Shown piece by piece: positions 53,015 through 64,000 of a DNA stretch of 64,000 nt. This DNA comes from Romanomermis culicivorax (lineage: Eukaryota; Nematoda; Enoplea; Mermithida; Mermithidae): the NCBI GenBank assembly GCA_963922205.1, contig CAWUHX010000307.1, forward strand, positions 186,001 through 250,000, given 5' to 3'. Made by a program: the position numbers and the translations under genes. Position 1 is the stretch's first letter; every line of letters begins with the position of its first letter. The notes beneath the pieces were generated by a model, which searched no databases, was not told the DNA's origin, and saw nothing but the letters and a program-made list of their open reading frames with translations.

Positions 53015-54556
53015 TCATTTTTTTCCTAGAATAGCGTCTATACTAAAATTCGACGCCGTTCTCTTCTCGAATTCTCGAATTTTTTGATCGTTATTCATCA
53101 TCGTGTCGTTTCCTCGACCAATGATAGAAACGGCCATTCTACTAAAATCAAAAAAATGATCGTCGTCGTCTACTTTTCGTTTCGTATAGTCTTGTAAAAG
53201 AGTGTTAGTCGATGAGGCGGCATGGTCTATGAAAATTGCTTGGTGATGATGATGATGATGGTGGTGGCTCATACTGTACATCAAGGGTACGGCAGTGACC
53301 GAAAGTTCGGGGACGACCATGTCTTGGCCGGGGTAGAAGCCGCCATCGGGGCATCTTCGATGAGGATCGAAAATTATTTGACCACCGGGAATAATTGAAC
53401 TATGGCATTTTTGATTATTCATTAGATCATTTTGATAGGACTGCTGATCTAACATCATTTCGTCGTCGTTTGCATCGTTGACGTTCAATGCAGCCTTGAA
53501 ACGTTTTCGTCGACGGAGAAAACTTCCATTTTCGAACATACCTGAAAAAAATGGTCAATATTGGAATCAGAACAGCAATAAAAAAACGTATAATGTACAA
53601 ATACAACGAATCGGTCATTACTAAAATAGATATCATGCTTTTGCTTCATATTATTGAAGATTTTTCAAGATCTGCATTTTTATTATCGTGATATGTAATC
53701 AACACAGAAAGAGTATACTATTGAATGAAACTTGATTCAAAAAATTGATGCCTTCCATTACTCATGGTACTCATTATTGCGGGCCATCCGAAAATTATAT
53801 TATTACAGGAAATCCGAAGATAAGAAGCAAATGTCATCAAATGATGTGATCAGCAGGTATATTTCTGCAAATTAATGCATTCTTTCCTCCAAAACATGCT
53901 GCAGTGTTGGTGATTCTTTTTGAAAAAATCGTTTTAATGATAAGAATCGTACCAAATGCCGAAAAGTGGGTAGTCGAGCATTCCTAACTCATTTGCATAT
54001 TTAAAAACCAATATTTTTGAAAATCTGGAATCAAAATTCATGCATTTCAAAATCACAGATTTAAATCTTCTTAAAGCTCACGAAGAGCGTAAATCTGGGT
54101 TTAGAATCGCATAACGCAGGAATATTTCTCGAGCATTATGGACCTTGAAAGGATGCATGGCCATGCTCGATTTCTTGTTACCCTAGAAAGACTGAAAGCC
54201 GTAAAAGATTGCTGTCGTCAGCAAGATGTTCACTCAAGCTAAAATTGAGACATTCTCATCAGTCCAAACTTACCGTAGCATTTAGGGTGCAACGCCCAAT
54301 AGGAACCTTTGCCCGGACGTTCGGGGCATCGCGGGACTTTGACGAAACAATCGTTGAAACTCAAATTGTGCCGCAACGAATTCTGCCAACGTTGCGTATT
54401 TTTACGATAGAAAGGAAAATTGTCCATTATAAATTTGTAAATGTCGCTCAACGGCAGCATTTTTTGGGTCGACGATTCGATGGCCATGGCCGTCAACGAT
54501 ATGTAAGAATAGGGCGGCTTTTGATCGTCGTAGGAATTTTTACCCGGTCGGGGCAT
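53015..54556 (-). CDS. lin-31: Forkhead transcription factor, FoxB class (LIN-31-like)
   Basis: Two exons, 54556-54274 and 53541-53015, joined in phase 1 across a 732-bp intron (TACG|GTAAGT; TTTTTTTCAG|GT), encode 269 residues. The product opens [20 protein letters not shown], the N-terminal forkhead position diagnostic of FoxB/LIN-31. It continues with [20 protein letters not shown] and [10 protein letters not shown]. The junction produces [20 protein letters not shown], the end of the DNA-binding wing. The C-terminus has a His-rich run ([10 protein letters not shown]) and ends [11 protein letters not shown], matching the eh1 Groucho-recruitment motif. In C. elegans, LIN-31 controls vulval fate downstream of MAP kinase; a developmental nuclear role is inferred here. 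The ATG was set by homology; an upstream in-frame extension is discarded. Confidence 0.95.
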
Positions 54557-54572
54557 GGTCAAGGAGTTATTG

Positions 54573-54575
54573 ACT
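54573..54575 (-). promoter_or_regulatory. Possible splice or trans-splice acceptor before the forkhead ATG
   Basis: CTACTATCTGCTAG|TC on the minus strand, with the first exon base at 54573, 17 nt before the ATG. The distance fits nematode leader trans-splicing, but a normal 5' UTR intron would look the same. Confidence 0.35.
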
Positions 54576-54576
54576 A

Positions 54577-55735
54577 GCAGATAGTAGGCGGAAAATATTT
54601 CTTTAAAAAACACGAGTCAGATCATACAAAGAAGTTTCAAATACGAGAAAGGAGGTGTTCTCAAAAACGTTGGATTTTTGAGAATGTTGAAACGGTGAAA
54701 AAATTCTTAAATCAGATGAACTTGGAAATATATTAACTTCGTCGAAGATCAAGATGTAGCTTATTAACTATTGTGTACAGAACTCTAAAAATTCTACCAA
54801 TTGAAACTCCATTTGTTCCATCTTGACCCAAATTTTGGTTGCCCTGAACAAGGTTTCTTCAAAAAATTTTGCTTGACCGGAACGATTTGGATACGAAACT
54901 TTTCGCTCAAAATTTTTTGGAAAACAAGATTTCCTCACTTGGTAAGTATCATTATGTGGGTTTCATAAATACAATTTTGATTATTCACAAACGTGTCTGT
55001 AAACTTTGTCAAACTGTCAAAGACAACTTTTTCTAGGTAACTGCAAACTTTGAATCGCCATAACTCATTCAACAATTGGTGAACAAAAATAAAATTTGTG
55101 AATTCTAATAGAACTCGTCATCATATGTCGATCGGTAGATTTTAAAAATCAAAAACTGACTGCGAAACGCAATCTGAGACCTACACTGTCATTTTGTGAA
55201 AAAATGACCTCTCATTTGAGGTCGATCATTGCACATTAGACAACCGCAGTCAAACTTAATCTGGACACCAGTATAACAAATATGTACATTAGGTAGATAG
55301 ATAGATAGATAGATAATGATAATGTATATGTACTAATCTAGTTATGCAGGTATACTGTAGAACAACGGTGCCTATATAATTCCAACGGAAGGCGGAGCCA
55401 AAATATCATTACAGCGGTGCAATCTTATTTGTTCATATTACGTGCGGTGTGCCCGGGGCATGATACCGCTGGGGCAATGGTATGATCGTTCCCTTTTTCT
55501 TTTTCTACACTCTATCTCTCCGTAAAAGCACCAAGGTAATAAAGATGATTAAATTAAAATGGACAAACAAATCTGAGGAAAAAAGTGATGAAAAATGTCG
55601 GAAAATTATTTCTTATTTTGTTAAGCCTTGAAAAAGAAGATATTATTTGCAATTGGACAATTCACTCCGACCTAGCCTGGGTGAGAGACATGCACGACGG
55701 CTTTAAATGGTGATAGTTAAAACTTTTTTGAACTA
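54577..55735. promoter_or_regulatory. Upstream region of the forkhead gene
   Basis: No ORF of note. It contains a (TAGA)n microsatellite at about 55293-55313 and an unusually GC-rich, non-repetitive patch at 55385-55495 (GGCGGAGCC, GGTGTGCCCGGGGCATGAT). A TATATA word lies at 55373. It may be the promoter of the minus-strand forkhead gene about 0.8-0.9 kb away; this is inference from composition only. Confidence 0.35.
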
Positions 55736-55980
55736 TAGTCTGTTTTTCACAAAATGCTTCCAAATAATGAATCCGGAAAGCAAGTACTATTTTATATTTT
55801 CAGCATTTTCTGCCAAGCTGTGTGTCATATGGAATCAAAATTTTGTGACGACATTTAACTGGAACTTGGAAATTTTTTCAGTAAAAAATTTTATTGGAAA
55901 AGCTTCATGTAGGCGATTTATAAGTCACCAAATATTTGTGTGATTTTTCATTTTAGTGGCATTTTATAAAAAACAGACTA
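55736..55980 (+). mobile_element. Mariner-like MITE (TAGTCTG family), copy 1
   Basis: 245 bp, ends TAGTCTGTTTTTCACAAAAT and TTTTATAAAAAACAGACTA, flanked by TA on both sides (55734-55735, 55981-55982). It shares AATGCTTCCAAATAATGAA with the other copies. Confidence 0.88.
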
Positions 55981-55982
55981 TA

Positions 55983-57183
55983 CATACCTTGATTATTTTT
56001 CCGACCTTTAAGCTAGTCCGCACGGATATAGGAGTATTTGTGGTTCTTTAAAATAGCCATTAACGTTGCTGATACACATGCAAAGAATTAAGTTTTTAGA
56101 GTTTGAGCCGTAAATTTGATAATATTTTACTAGTTGAATAGGCTTACAAATTTTCAACCCAATGCGACTTATGTTTTACTAGGAAGTTATAAAAATTGGT
56201 TGGTTTCCACCGCCCTTAATATTTACAAGAATTTCAAGCAAAAACAGACACATTCGAATTCAACTGCTTCCTTAGTGAAATTACACTGATTACGAATTGG
56301 AGCTGACTATGCGGTTCGTTTTTTTTAAATTCGTGTAAAATAAGTTAAATTGAAATTTCACAATACCCACATATAACAGAATTTCGACTGTGTAAATACC
56401 AAAATTGCCCATCAAATTCTACAATATATTGCCGGTAGTAAAACGTAGAAAAACAATTTTTTCCAAATAAAAGCTAAAGTCTTCATCAAATTGCCGAAAT
56501 TTCATGAAATTTTCATGTTTTGCTACTCTCAATAATTGAAAAAACTATGTATTTATGTTACAAACAAAATGTTTGAAACTTTCCGAGTACTTCAAGAATA
56601 AATTGATTCATAGATCCTCGATCTACTGCGTTTCAGTACAGATATATATGGGCTTTTTAATAGAATATTTCCAAATTTAAAAAGACAAAATTCGCGCTTC
56701 GTTCCCATACATCTTTCACAATAAGATTTTTCCTAAAATCTGCTAATGGTAGACTTACAAATTTGCAGTCCAGTGTTATAAGCCAAAGATTGTAGAAGTA
56801 CGGATAGTATTTGCTTTCCACTTTCTTTTTATTTAGAAGCGTCGGAAAGACAGACTATAAAAAAAGACGATTGAACTCCTTTGCAATTCCATTTTTCGGA
56901 TAAATCGACTAAAACAGATGCACTTTCGATGGATGAACTTGAGCAAGAAGATAGAGAAAATATGATAACAAATAGTGATTATGTGAATACTGCATTTTAT
57001 CGATTTTTTTCCGTAGTGCAGATTTGTTGCGCGCATTCCATCTTGAGCTACGATATTTACGAAAATTTATGCTGATCCAGGAAGACGAACATGATTTTAG
57101 GTATCTCGGATCAACACAATCCAACATTGCCTGAATCATTTCGATAGAATGGCAAAAATATTTCACTGAATTTCACATTACTA
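55983..57183. other. Noncoding with a right-half MITE
   Basis: From about 56640 to 56861 the sequence follows the right half of the TAGTCTG family (TTTGCTTTCCACTTTC, then AAAGACAGACTA). ORFs at 56833-57166 on either strand lack motifs. Confidence 0.45.
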
Positions 57184-57428
57184 TAGTCTGTTTTTTATAA
57201 AATGCTTCCAGATGCAAAAGTGACACAAATCAGTACTGTCGTCGAAATTGTTTACATAAAGTTCTTACTGTAAAATTTTTCACTCGAAAAATCGCTAAAG
57301 GTCAGGCCAGTATGCTCAGAAATTTCCAGCCCTACATGATATTTTGTTCATCAGAAAATCGCAAAAATCTGAAATACTACTTGCTTTCCACTTTCATTAT
57401 TTGGAAGCATTCCAAAAAAAACAGACTA
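57184..57428 (+). mobile_element. Mariner-like MITE (TAGTCTG family), copy 2
   Basis: 245 bp, the same length as the copy at 55736. Ends TAGTCTGTTTTTTATAAAAT and AAAAAAAACAGACTA, flanked by TA (57182-57183, 57429-57430). Subterminal inverted repeats ATGCTTCCA and TGGAAGCAT are present. Confidence 0.9.
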
Positions 57429-57770
57429 TAGAAATTACGCCGTCACTTCATTCTTAAAATTTGTGTCAAAAATTTCAATTTTTCGATAACTGAACCAACC
57501 AGCTTTTTTGACGATATGTCAGAGAAAGAGGGAACCACAGGAGTTGGTGCTAAACTTTAGTAAAAACGAAAGTTGAAAAGCAGATTACTCGTTCGGATTT
57601 CATGCCGAAATATTAAAGTAATTCAAGTCCCAGGCTTGGATTTCAGCATTCAGTGAAAGCTCATACAGGTTACCGCTATTATTTTAATATTCTTCATATT
57701 ATATTTGTAAGAGCTAAAATATACCAAGAATAATAAATAGTATAAAAAATAAAACAAGCAACAATTATAT

Positions 57771-60700
57771 TCACGAGCGGCCAACTTTGAGAGCTTCTTC
57801 CATGGCTTTTAGGCAAAGATCGACGTTTTCGAATGTACTGTTGAAAAGTTGAGAATATGACGAAATTTTGTACAGTGAAAAATAAATGATTACTCTACCT
57901 ATTGTATCCCATAAGTCCGATACGCCAAATTTTGCCGGCAGTGGCGCCCAATCCACCGGCAATATCGATGTTATAGCTGCAGGAAAAAGGTTTCGATTGA
58001 AAAACGACCCAAAATTAAAAAATTCTGTATATTTCAATAATTTTCATTTCAAATAAATCGCATTATAGGCATGTGCAGAGCGAGTATAATAATAAAAGAC
58101 TCGATTATTGTATGATTTTTGTATGAAAATAGTGCTTCCCCAAAAAAATTTCGATAAATTCGATCGAATAATTTTATCCAAAAAAGGTTTAATTGATTAT
58201 GTACGTGTATGATGTGGTTTACAATGATACTCTATCTAGTATTACATCTTACTTGTTGTATAAGTGATCGACAACTTTTTTCCAGTCTACACCCTGAGGA
58301 ACGTGGACAGTTGTCAGTGTTGGTAGTCGATAAGTCTTTAATATATAAAGTATAAGAATGTGCGAGAGTAGGTATCGAGCGAAATAGAGCACTAAATTTC
58401 AAAGTGAATAAGGCAGGTCCAACCAAAATCTGACGTTTCAAAAATACCAATCATTTACACTAAAAACCTAGGCATTTCGAAGAGGCATCGGCGTTTTTAC
58501 TGTAGGAACAGAGTCATAGCCAAGAAATATGTTCAAGAATTTTCTAATTGTGTTCTAGTGTAGCTATTTTGCAAAATTCTCGCGTTAAATGTTCAAAAAA
58601 GATCAGAATTGGATAACGATTACTTTAAAATTATCTTGGAGTTTCTTTTTCTTGAAATACTTCCAAATAATAAAAGTGGAAAGAAAGCACTGCTTATTTC
58701 ATATGTTCAAGATCTTCTGCTGAACCATATTTCATATAAGAGTGAATTTTGTGAACATACTAAGCTAACCTTTAAAAAAGTATTTAGAAAAAGCTTTGTG
58801 TAAACGATTTCCACTACAGGACTAATTTTTGTTATTTTTAATTTATAATCCTTTTGTAAAAATGAATATATTCGGAAACAATGTTAGTAATCACAAAATT
58901 TACTATTTGCCTACCGTAACTGCAATGAATTAATAGATACCATTCAATAGAAACGTGTTCCCGCCAAAAAATTAATGAGCCAAATTTTTGGATTTTTTAT
59001 GACTTTACATTAAACGTACCGGATTTTGGACGAATAACTCCAAACCCAGTTTCTCCAAACCGTCATACAATCGCTGAGCGCTCAGACGATGGCGTTCAGT
59101 AACATTTTCCAGGCCTTCGTTGACGATGTCGGCTGTGGAGGCCCGTAATCCGTAAATTAGATTTATTGGTCCAGTATGGTGATACCTGAAATAGGAAATG
59201 AACAAAAAACAAGACAAAAAATTACAAATTTATGAACCTGAAAAGATTGAAAAATTACAATCCTTCCGTCAATTTTCTATTGTAGATCGAAAATAAAAAA
59301 AAAATTCAAAAAAAACGTTCAGTAAAAAATAAATTACTTCCGAACATCACCGTCGCAGCCCCAATAATTGGCGATCAATTTAACGTCCATGTAAAACGAA
59401 ATCGGTTTTGTTTTACGGTTCAAAACTTTTTCACTAAGAATTGAAAACTTAGTCAAACGGCGATCAGCAATCATTTCCGTTGCCTAACGACTAGCAATAC
59501 AATAAATATTCTAGTCAAATTTAACGTAATTTGTTTCAATAAAATTACACTTCCTTTGTTTCCATTGCTTGTTGAAGAATATAATTATTGTTCAAAATTG
59601 ACTGATGAAAATTAATGGAATTTACCGTTGTTGAAAATACAAACTTTTTCGTAGCACAATTATTGAAAAAATTTATATAAGAATTACTAAATTCCAGATA
59701 ACTACATAAGAAGGATTATGACGGGAAATTTCCCCAACGTAAGGTTATAAAAATGAATCACCGGGTACCAATTTTGGCGGAAAATGTCTTTCTATTGTAT
59801 ATTCTGATACTCCTCCCGTGGATCTCTACTAAATTATACTGCTAAAAATGGTTAAATGGGTTTTTTTCCAATAAACTAATTAAAATGCTCTGATCTGATT
59901 CAATACAAACTTTTTTGACGTATGCAAACTTCATTTCCATTCATTTGCAAACAGAAAAAATTAATTTATATTAAATAAAAAATTTCCACGATAGAATTGC
60001 TCTGATTAGTTAATATTTGAGAGTGAATTAACTGGAATATTAATTTCATTCTCTCTCTTATAACGTTATAAACTTTTTCTAACATAACTTTCTCTATTTC
60101 TTGACAAAAATTAAAATAATTACTTAAAGAAACTGTAGTCATTTACTTTTGCATTTCAATTCTTTTAAATTCGAAGTTTTCCTGTTCTCTAAATTTATTG
60201 CATTATTAGTTATAAGAGTTATTTCAATATAAAAAATCAATCCAATTTATTTCACTGTTAAAGTTTTGCCGCATCTAAATTTTTAACTAAAGTTGAAAGC
60301 AGTAAATTCCAAATCATTTTTTTCAAATGAACTAAATGAAACAAACTACCTTAATCAATTCGTTAAGATTAATAACATTAAGATTCATTAAAAAATTTTC
60401 CGTTGAACTTTGAATTGTTCAGTTGAACGTAATAGAGAAAGCTTTTAGAGTAATAGGCAAAAGATTGAAAGCCTACAATTTCGACACTATAAAAAAACTA
60501 AGAAGTGTGAAGTTTTTCCAGTTAAATGTGGCTTACATCCCTTTTTGGCTAAAACTAATCGGCGCCAAACCGGGCGGACATCCTAAAACCTTTTGCGACG
60601 CCGAATAAACGCAATCGATGTTCAATTTGTCGGCCGAAAACGGTACGCCACCCAACGACGCCACTGTATCGACCAAGAATAGACATCCGTTGGCGTGGCA

Positions 60701-62067
60701 TAAGTCGCCCAGCCCTTCCAAAGGCTGCATGACGCCGGTCGACGATTCGCTGTGGCACATGAAGAAAACAACAGGGTGATGCTTTTTGATGGCCTGAAAA
60801 AGAAGCTTCTCGATAAAATTACGTACGATCTTTAAAAATATTTGAAGTTTCCAAACGTCTTATTCAGTCCGAAAAAAACTGAAAGAACTGATGAAGTAAC
60901 TTTGTCACATGGTTTTTGAGCATATCTATACAACTGAAATTAAAAAAAAATTATAAGATTGTGAAGAATGAATCACCAGATATTAAATTATCTTCTTTTT
61001 TTTATTGTATTCATACTATCATTATGCAATTTTTTTCTGTCGTTTTCCAATTATTGCTTTTGATAATATTTTTTTAATTACTATTTTTATTTTACGTATA
61101 TTTCTTGAAATTTTTGATTTCATACCAAGTTTTTCTAGAGTAGGAGACATTTCTTGAAACGATGCTTACTTGTTCGATTTCCTCATAATTAAATCCGTGT
61201 CCTAATGGTTTTTGGACCATGCTGACATTTGCACCTAAAACAAAAAACTAAATTATCAATTAATTCTCGCCATGCAGAAGACACCTTCAGACCTGAAAAT
61301 ACTTTTTTGCGAACTTTTGATGAATAGGAAATCTGCCGTCATTACTACAGTAACTTGTCTTTGACTATTAAAAAACTACACAATTCTGAAGAGAAGAAAA
61401 ACTGAAAAAAAGAAGACTATAAGCTGAAAGAGTAAAGAAAAAAAATTATCGAAAAAATATGGGCTGATTCTACCGGACAAGGTCAAACATTGGAATTCCA
61501 CTGTGAAGGCTAGCTAATCTACTGCATTTTTAAATACTTAAAATAACGTTCGGCAGTACCTCATTTATACTAAGCTAAGTTTTGCTGTAAACTGACACTT
61601 TGCCGAGTGCATGTTCGGGCAGAATACGGCAGATTACGAAAACTATTATTTTTAGAAATGCTCTTCAACCACTGAATATTCCCCTTAATGCAATTTTTCA
61701 TTTTTTTTAATTTCTGTGACTGGAGAGTTTTGAATGCCAACGTATCTTCTTGCAGTATAATTCATGTGGTTCATATTTTACAGACTTGAAACGATTTTTT
61801 ACATCAACCAACTCACCAATTCTATTTGAAATTTCAGCCGCCCTTTCACCCCAAAGTCCGTGCTGAGCGATCAAGACTTTGTCGCCAGGCTCCAACTGAA
61901 AAATTTTCAAATAAAACAAGGATTAAGCTAGAAATTAGGGAAAAATTTCTTACTAAATTCACTAACGCTGCCTCCATTCCCGAATGACCCGTACCACTAA
62001 TGGCGAATGTATACGGATTCCTGGTTTGGAAGACGTATTGGAGACCACGTTTGCATTCATCCATTAC
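57771..62067 (-). CDS. AGXT: Alanine-glyoxylate / serine-pyruvate aminotransferase (5' end missing)
   Basis: Nine phase-compatible exons: 62067-61954, 61895-61817, 61234-61170, 60793-60537, 59433-59338, 59185-59020, 58335-58253, 57976-57899, 57837-57771; 334 residues. This class V PLP-dependent enzyme moves the amino group of alanine or serine to glyoxylate or pyruvate. Landmarks in order: [67 protein letters not shown] (cofactor-binding Asp), [20 protein letters not shown] (Lys that binds PLP), [50 protein letters not shown] (substrate-carboxylate Arg). It ends ALKVGRS without a canonical SKL-type peroxisomal signal, so peroxisomal targeting is not evident. The first about 60-70 residues (the GPGP region) were not found and probably lie beyond 64000. 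Confidence 0.93.
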
Positions 62068-62694
62068 CTGAGTACAGAATATACAAATATGAAATTATGA
62101 ATCTGGTTAAAGAGGACAGCATTCAATTGATTATATGAAAATAGGCGGAAAATTTCTAATGAAAAAGATTAATTTATCACAAAAATGTGTAGATCCTTCA
62201 CCAAAAATTTTTTCACTCTAAAAATTCATCACGATCTTGATCAAGCGTCACAATCATATTGTAAAGCTATCAAAATCCGGCCTTTCTAGTATTATCGTTT
62301 ATAAAATATTTTCATCGTTTAACAAAGTAAAAAATTCCATGAGAACTTTCAAGAAAAGCGACATAAGCGATACACTGGTCTCACGCCACTGTTTTTTTTG
62401 TACTCGACCCGTTTGTACTGGTACAAACGATGGTCTAAAATTTGTTTGTACTTTTCTCAAAATATTTGTATTAATTTTGGATGAAAATTAACGTGATATA
62501 TTCATCCTTACTACTTGATACTTATCAAATTATAGTGTAATAAAGTCTAATTATTAACTTGTACTCGATTCTTTATTTTTTTCTCAAGGATAGTGGCATC
62601 AGACAGGCTCAAAAGTAAAATTACTAGATAGTAGTAGATTGGAAAACTAAACTTCTCTTTTCAACTTTATTCCACACTCACACCCAGTACAAGT
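62068..62694. other. Intron or upstream region of the aminotransferase gene
   Basis: Because the exon starting at 62067 has a proper acceptor (GTACTCAG|GTA), this is intronic on the minus strand. AT-rich, no exon recognised. Confidence 0.5.
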
Positions 62695-63097
62695 CATACA
62701 TGTAGTTGGGGGGGAAGTGCTATGGGAACCCCCTCCAGAAATCGTCGACCATATGGCTAGTCATTGGGCGACCGCCCCCCCCAGGATTTTCCAATCCTAT
62801 GGCTGGCCATAGGGTAGCCCATGGACCCCCATACTTTTGATCGGAAAAATGTCAATTTTTGAACAAAAAATGGTCAAAAACGTCAATTTTCTCGGCGGCG
62901 CTTCGCACCATAAATACATTTTTTATCATTTTTTAGACAAAAATTACTATTTTTGAACTCTTTTTCGGACTTTTTTGGTAAAAAAATCGATTTTTTTCCT
63001 TCAGAGACCCCTCCCCCCAAAATTTTGGGAATTCCTGACCCCCGGCCCAAAAAAAGGACCCAACCCCCCCAGACCTCGGGGCTCCGTTACATGTATG
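62695..63097 (-). mobile_element. hAT-like MITE, family B, copy 3
   Basis: 403 bp, ends CATACATGTAGTTGGGG and CTCCGTTACATGTATG, flanked by a perfect 8-bp duplication GTACAAGT (62687-62694 and 63098-63105). It contains the hairpin relic GGCGCTTCGCACC near 62897. It sits in the presumed first intron of the aminotransferase gene. Confidence 0.92.
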
Positions 63098-63105
63098 GTA
63101 CAAGT

Positions 63106-64000
63106 CAACGTTACAAATTTACAATTTTCCAAAAATAGTTTCTATTTCTTTATCGTTTTCTTCTTCATCTTCATTATTATCATTAGCAACTTTTTCTGAA
63201 TCAGCAAGTGTCTTTCGAAATATCAGCCTTTTGGACCTTTACACGGCACCCAATGTTGTACCTTCCACGATTTTCCGACAATTTGGCTCCTACTTATTAC
63301 CACACTATTAGGTCACCTAAACTAAAGAGTATGTCTGGCCGCATTGTGTGTATAATAATAACGTGTTTGCTTGTGAGTTGTGTGTATGGTACACAAATAG
63401 ATCATTGGTTACACTGTGATTAATACATTAAATTGAATTTTCATACCAAAAAATTGTTTGTACTGGTACAAACAAGGTCCAAATTTTTGATTGTACTCAA
63501 GCCAAAAGGTTTGTAAAGTACAGAAAAAACTATGGTCTCATCTATATATATAGAACGAGTCACTCATCTTCAATACAGTTTGGTTTCGGTGACTTTCATG
63601 TGATTAAATTTTTCATTAAATTTTTGATCAATGTATACTTTATGTAAAAATTGAAAGCTTGCTGAAGTCTAGGCTTCTCTTGCAGGCCAGATTGCAATTT
63701 GCAATCCGTAGAAAAAATTTAGATGGCACAGAAAAATTTTTGATTGCTCAATCTGAAATTGATAAATTCGCTTAATTTCGTCAGAAAAAACGATCAAAAG
63801 GTAATTTTCTTGTATTTTATTCAATTCGCGTCAGTTTCAGACATTTAAAGCTGAATTTCCCTAGTTTCGGAGAAAAAAGGAAAAGGTTAGCAAGAACTTG
63901 TTTGGCGCTTAGCGGAGTAAAAATTTGACTTCCAGCTTTTAAAAAGTCAGAAAATCATTTTTTCAGTTCATTCTTCTGGAACTATCGACGATCTATCGTA
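63106..64000. other. Right edge, no gene recognised
   Basis: AT-rich. A TATATATATAG word lies near 63543-63553 and a degenerate GGCGCTTAGCGG near 63904. The start exon of the aminotransferase was looked for on the minus strand and not found. Confidence 0.4.

Overview
This is a eukaryotic, AT-rich, intron-bearing window that most likely comes from a nematode. Three things point there. Introns end in TTTTCAG/TTTTTCAG-type acceptors and several are only 53-75 bp long. The genes include a single divergent DAF-4-like TGF-beta type II receptor, a LIN-31-like FoxB factor and a DMSR-type peptide GPCR. Short TACTGTAG-like motifs, common in nematode repeats, are scattered through it. The species cannot be named from the sequence. 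No long ORF marks most of these genes; they were assembled exon by exon from phase-compatible splice sites and conserved residues.

Layout. 1-9100: nested repeats, including a 1.6 kb hAT-like element at 1071-2649 and a decayed LINE reverse-transcriptase relic at about 3514-5853 interrupted by two MITEs, then unassigned AT-rich DNA. 9122-25299 (+): a 12-exon daf-4-like receptor serine/threonine kinase whose introns are packed with mobile elements and hold a complete tRNA-Gly(GCC). 25300-28002: 3' flank plus a 1.1 kb foldback element built from about 15-bp tandem units. 28003-28487 (-): two exons of an NKAPD1-like gene. 28500-34880: dense repeats, a cluster of C/G-rich hAT-like MITEs and a tRNA-derived (SINE-like) fragment. 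34920-39456 (-): a two-exon DMSR/myosuppressin-type GPCR. 39600-53014: a gene-poor stretch with mariner-type MITEs. 53015-54556 (-): the two-exon FoxB/LIN-31-like forkhead gene. 54557-57770: flank with two full 245-bp MITEs. 57771-62067 (-): nine 3' exons of an alanine-glyoxylate/serine-pyruvate aminotransferase whose first exon(s) lie beyond the window or were not found. 62068-64000: repeats.

The genes do not form an operon or a shared pathway: a TGF-beta receptor, a neuropeptide receptor, a cell-fate transcription factor, a metabolic PLP enzyme and a nuclear protein. What unifies the window is its mobile DNA. At least six hAT-like families leave 8-bp target duplications that can be read directly, two mariner-like families leave TA, and some insertions can be proved because an unoccupied paralogous site is also present in the window. 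A short GC-rich hairpin (core GGCGC..GCGCC next to AAAATTTT) recurs about 15 times in unrelated repeat contexts and is the best candidate for something undescribed.
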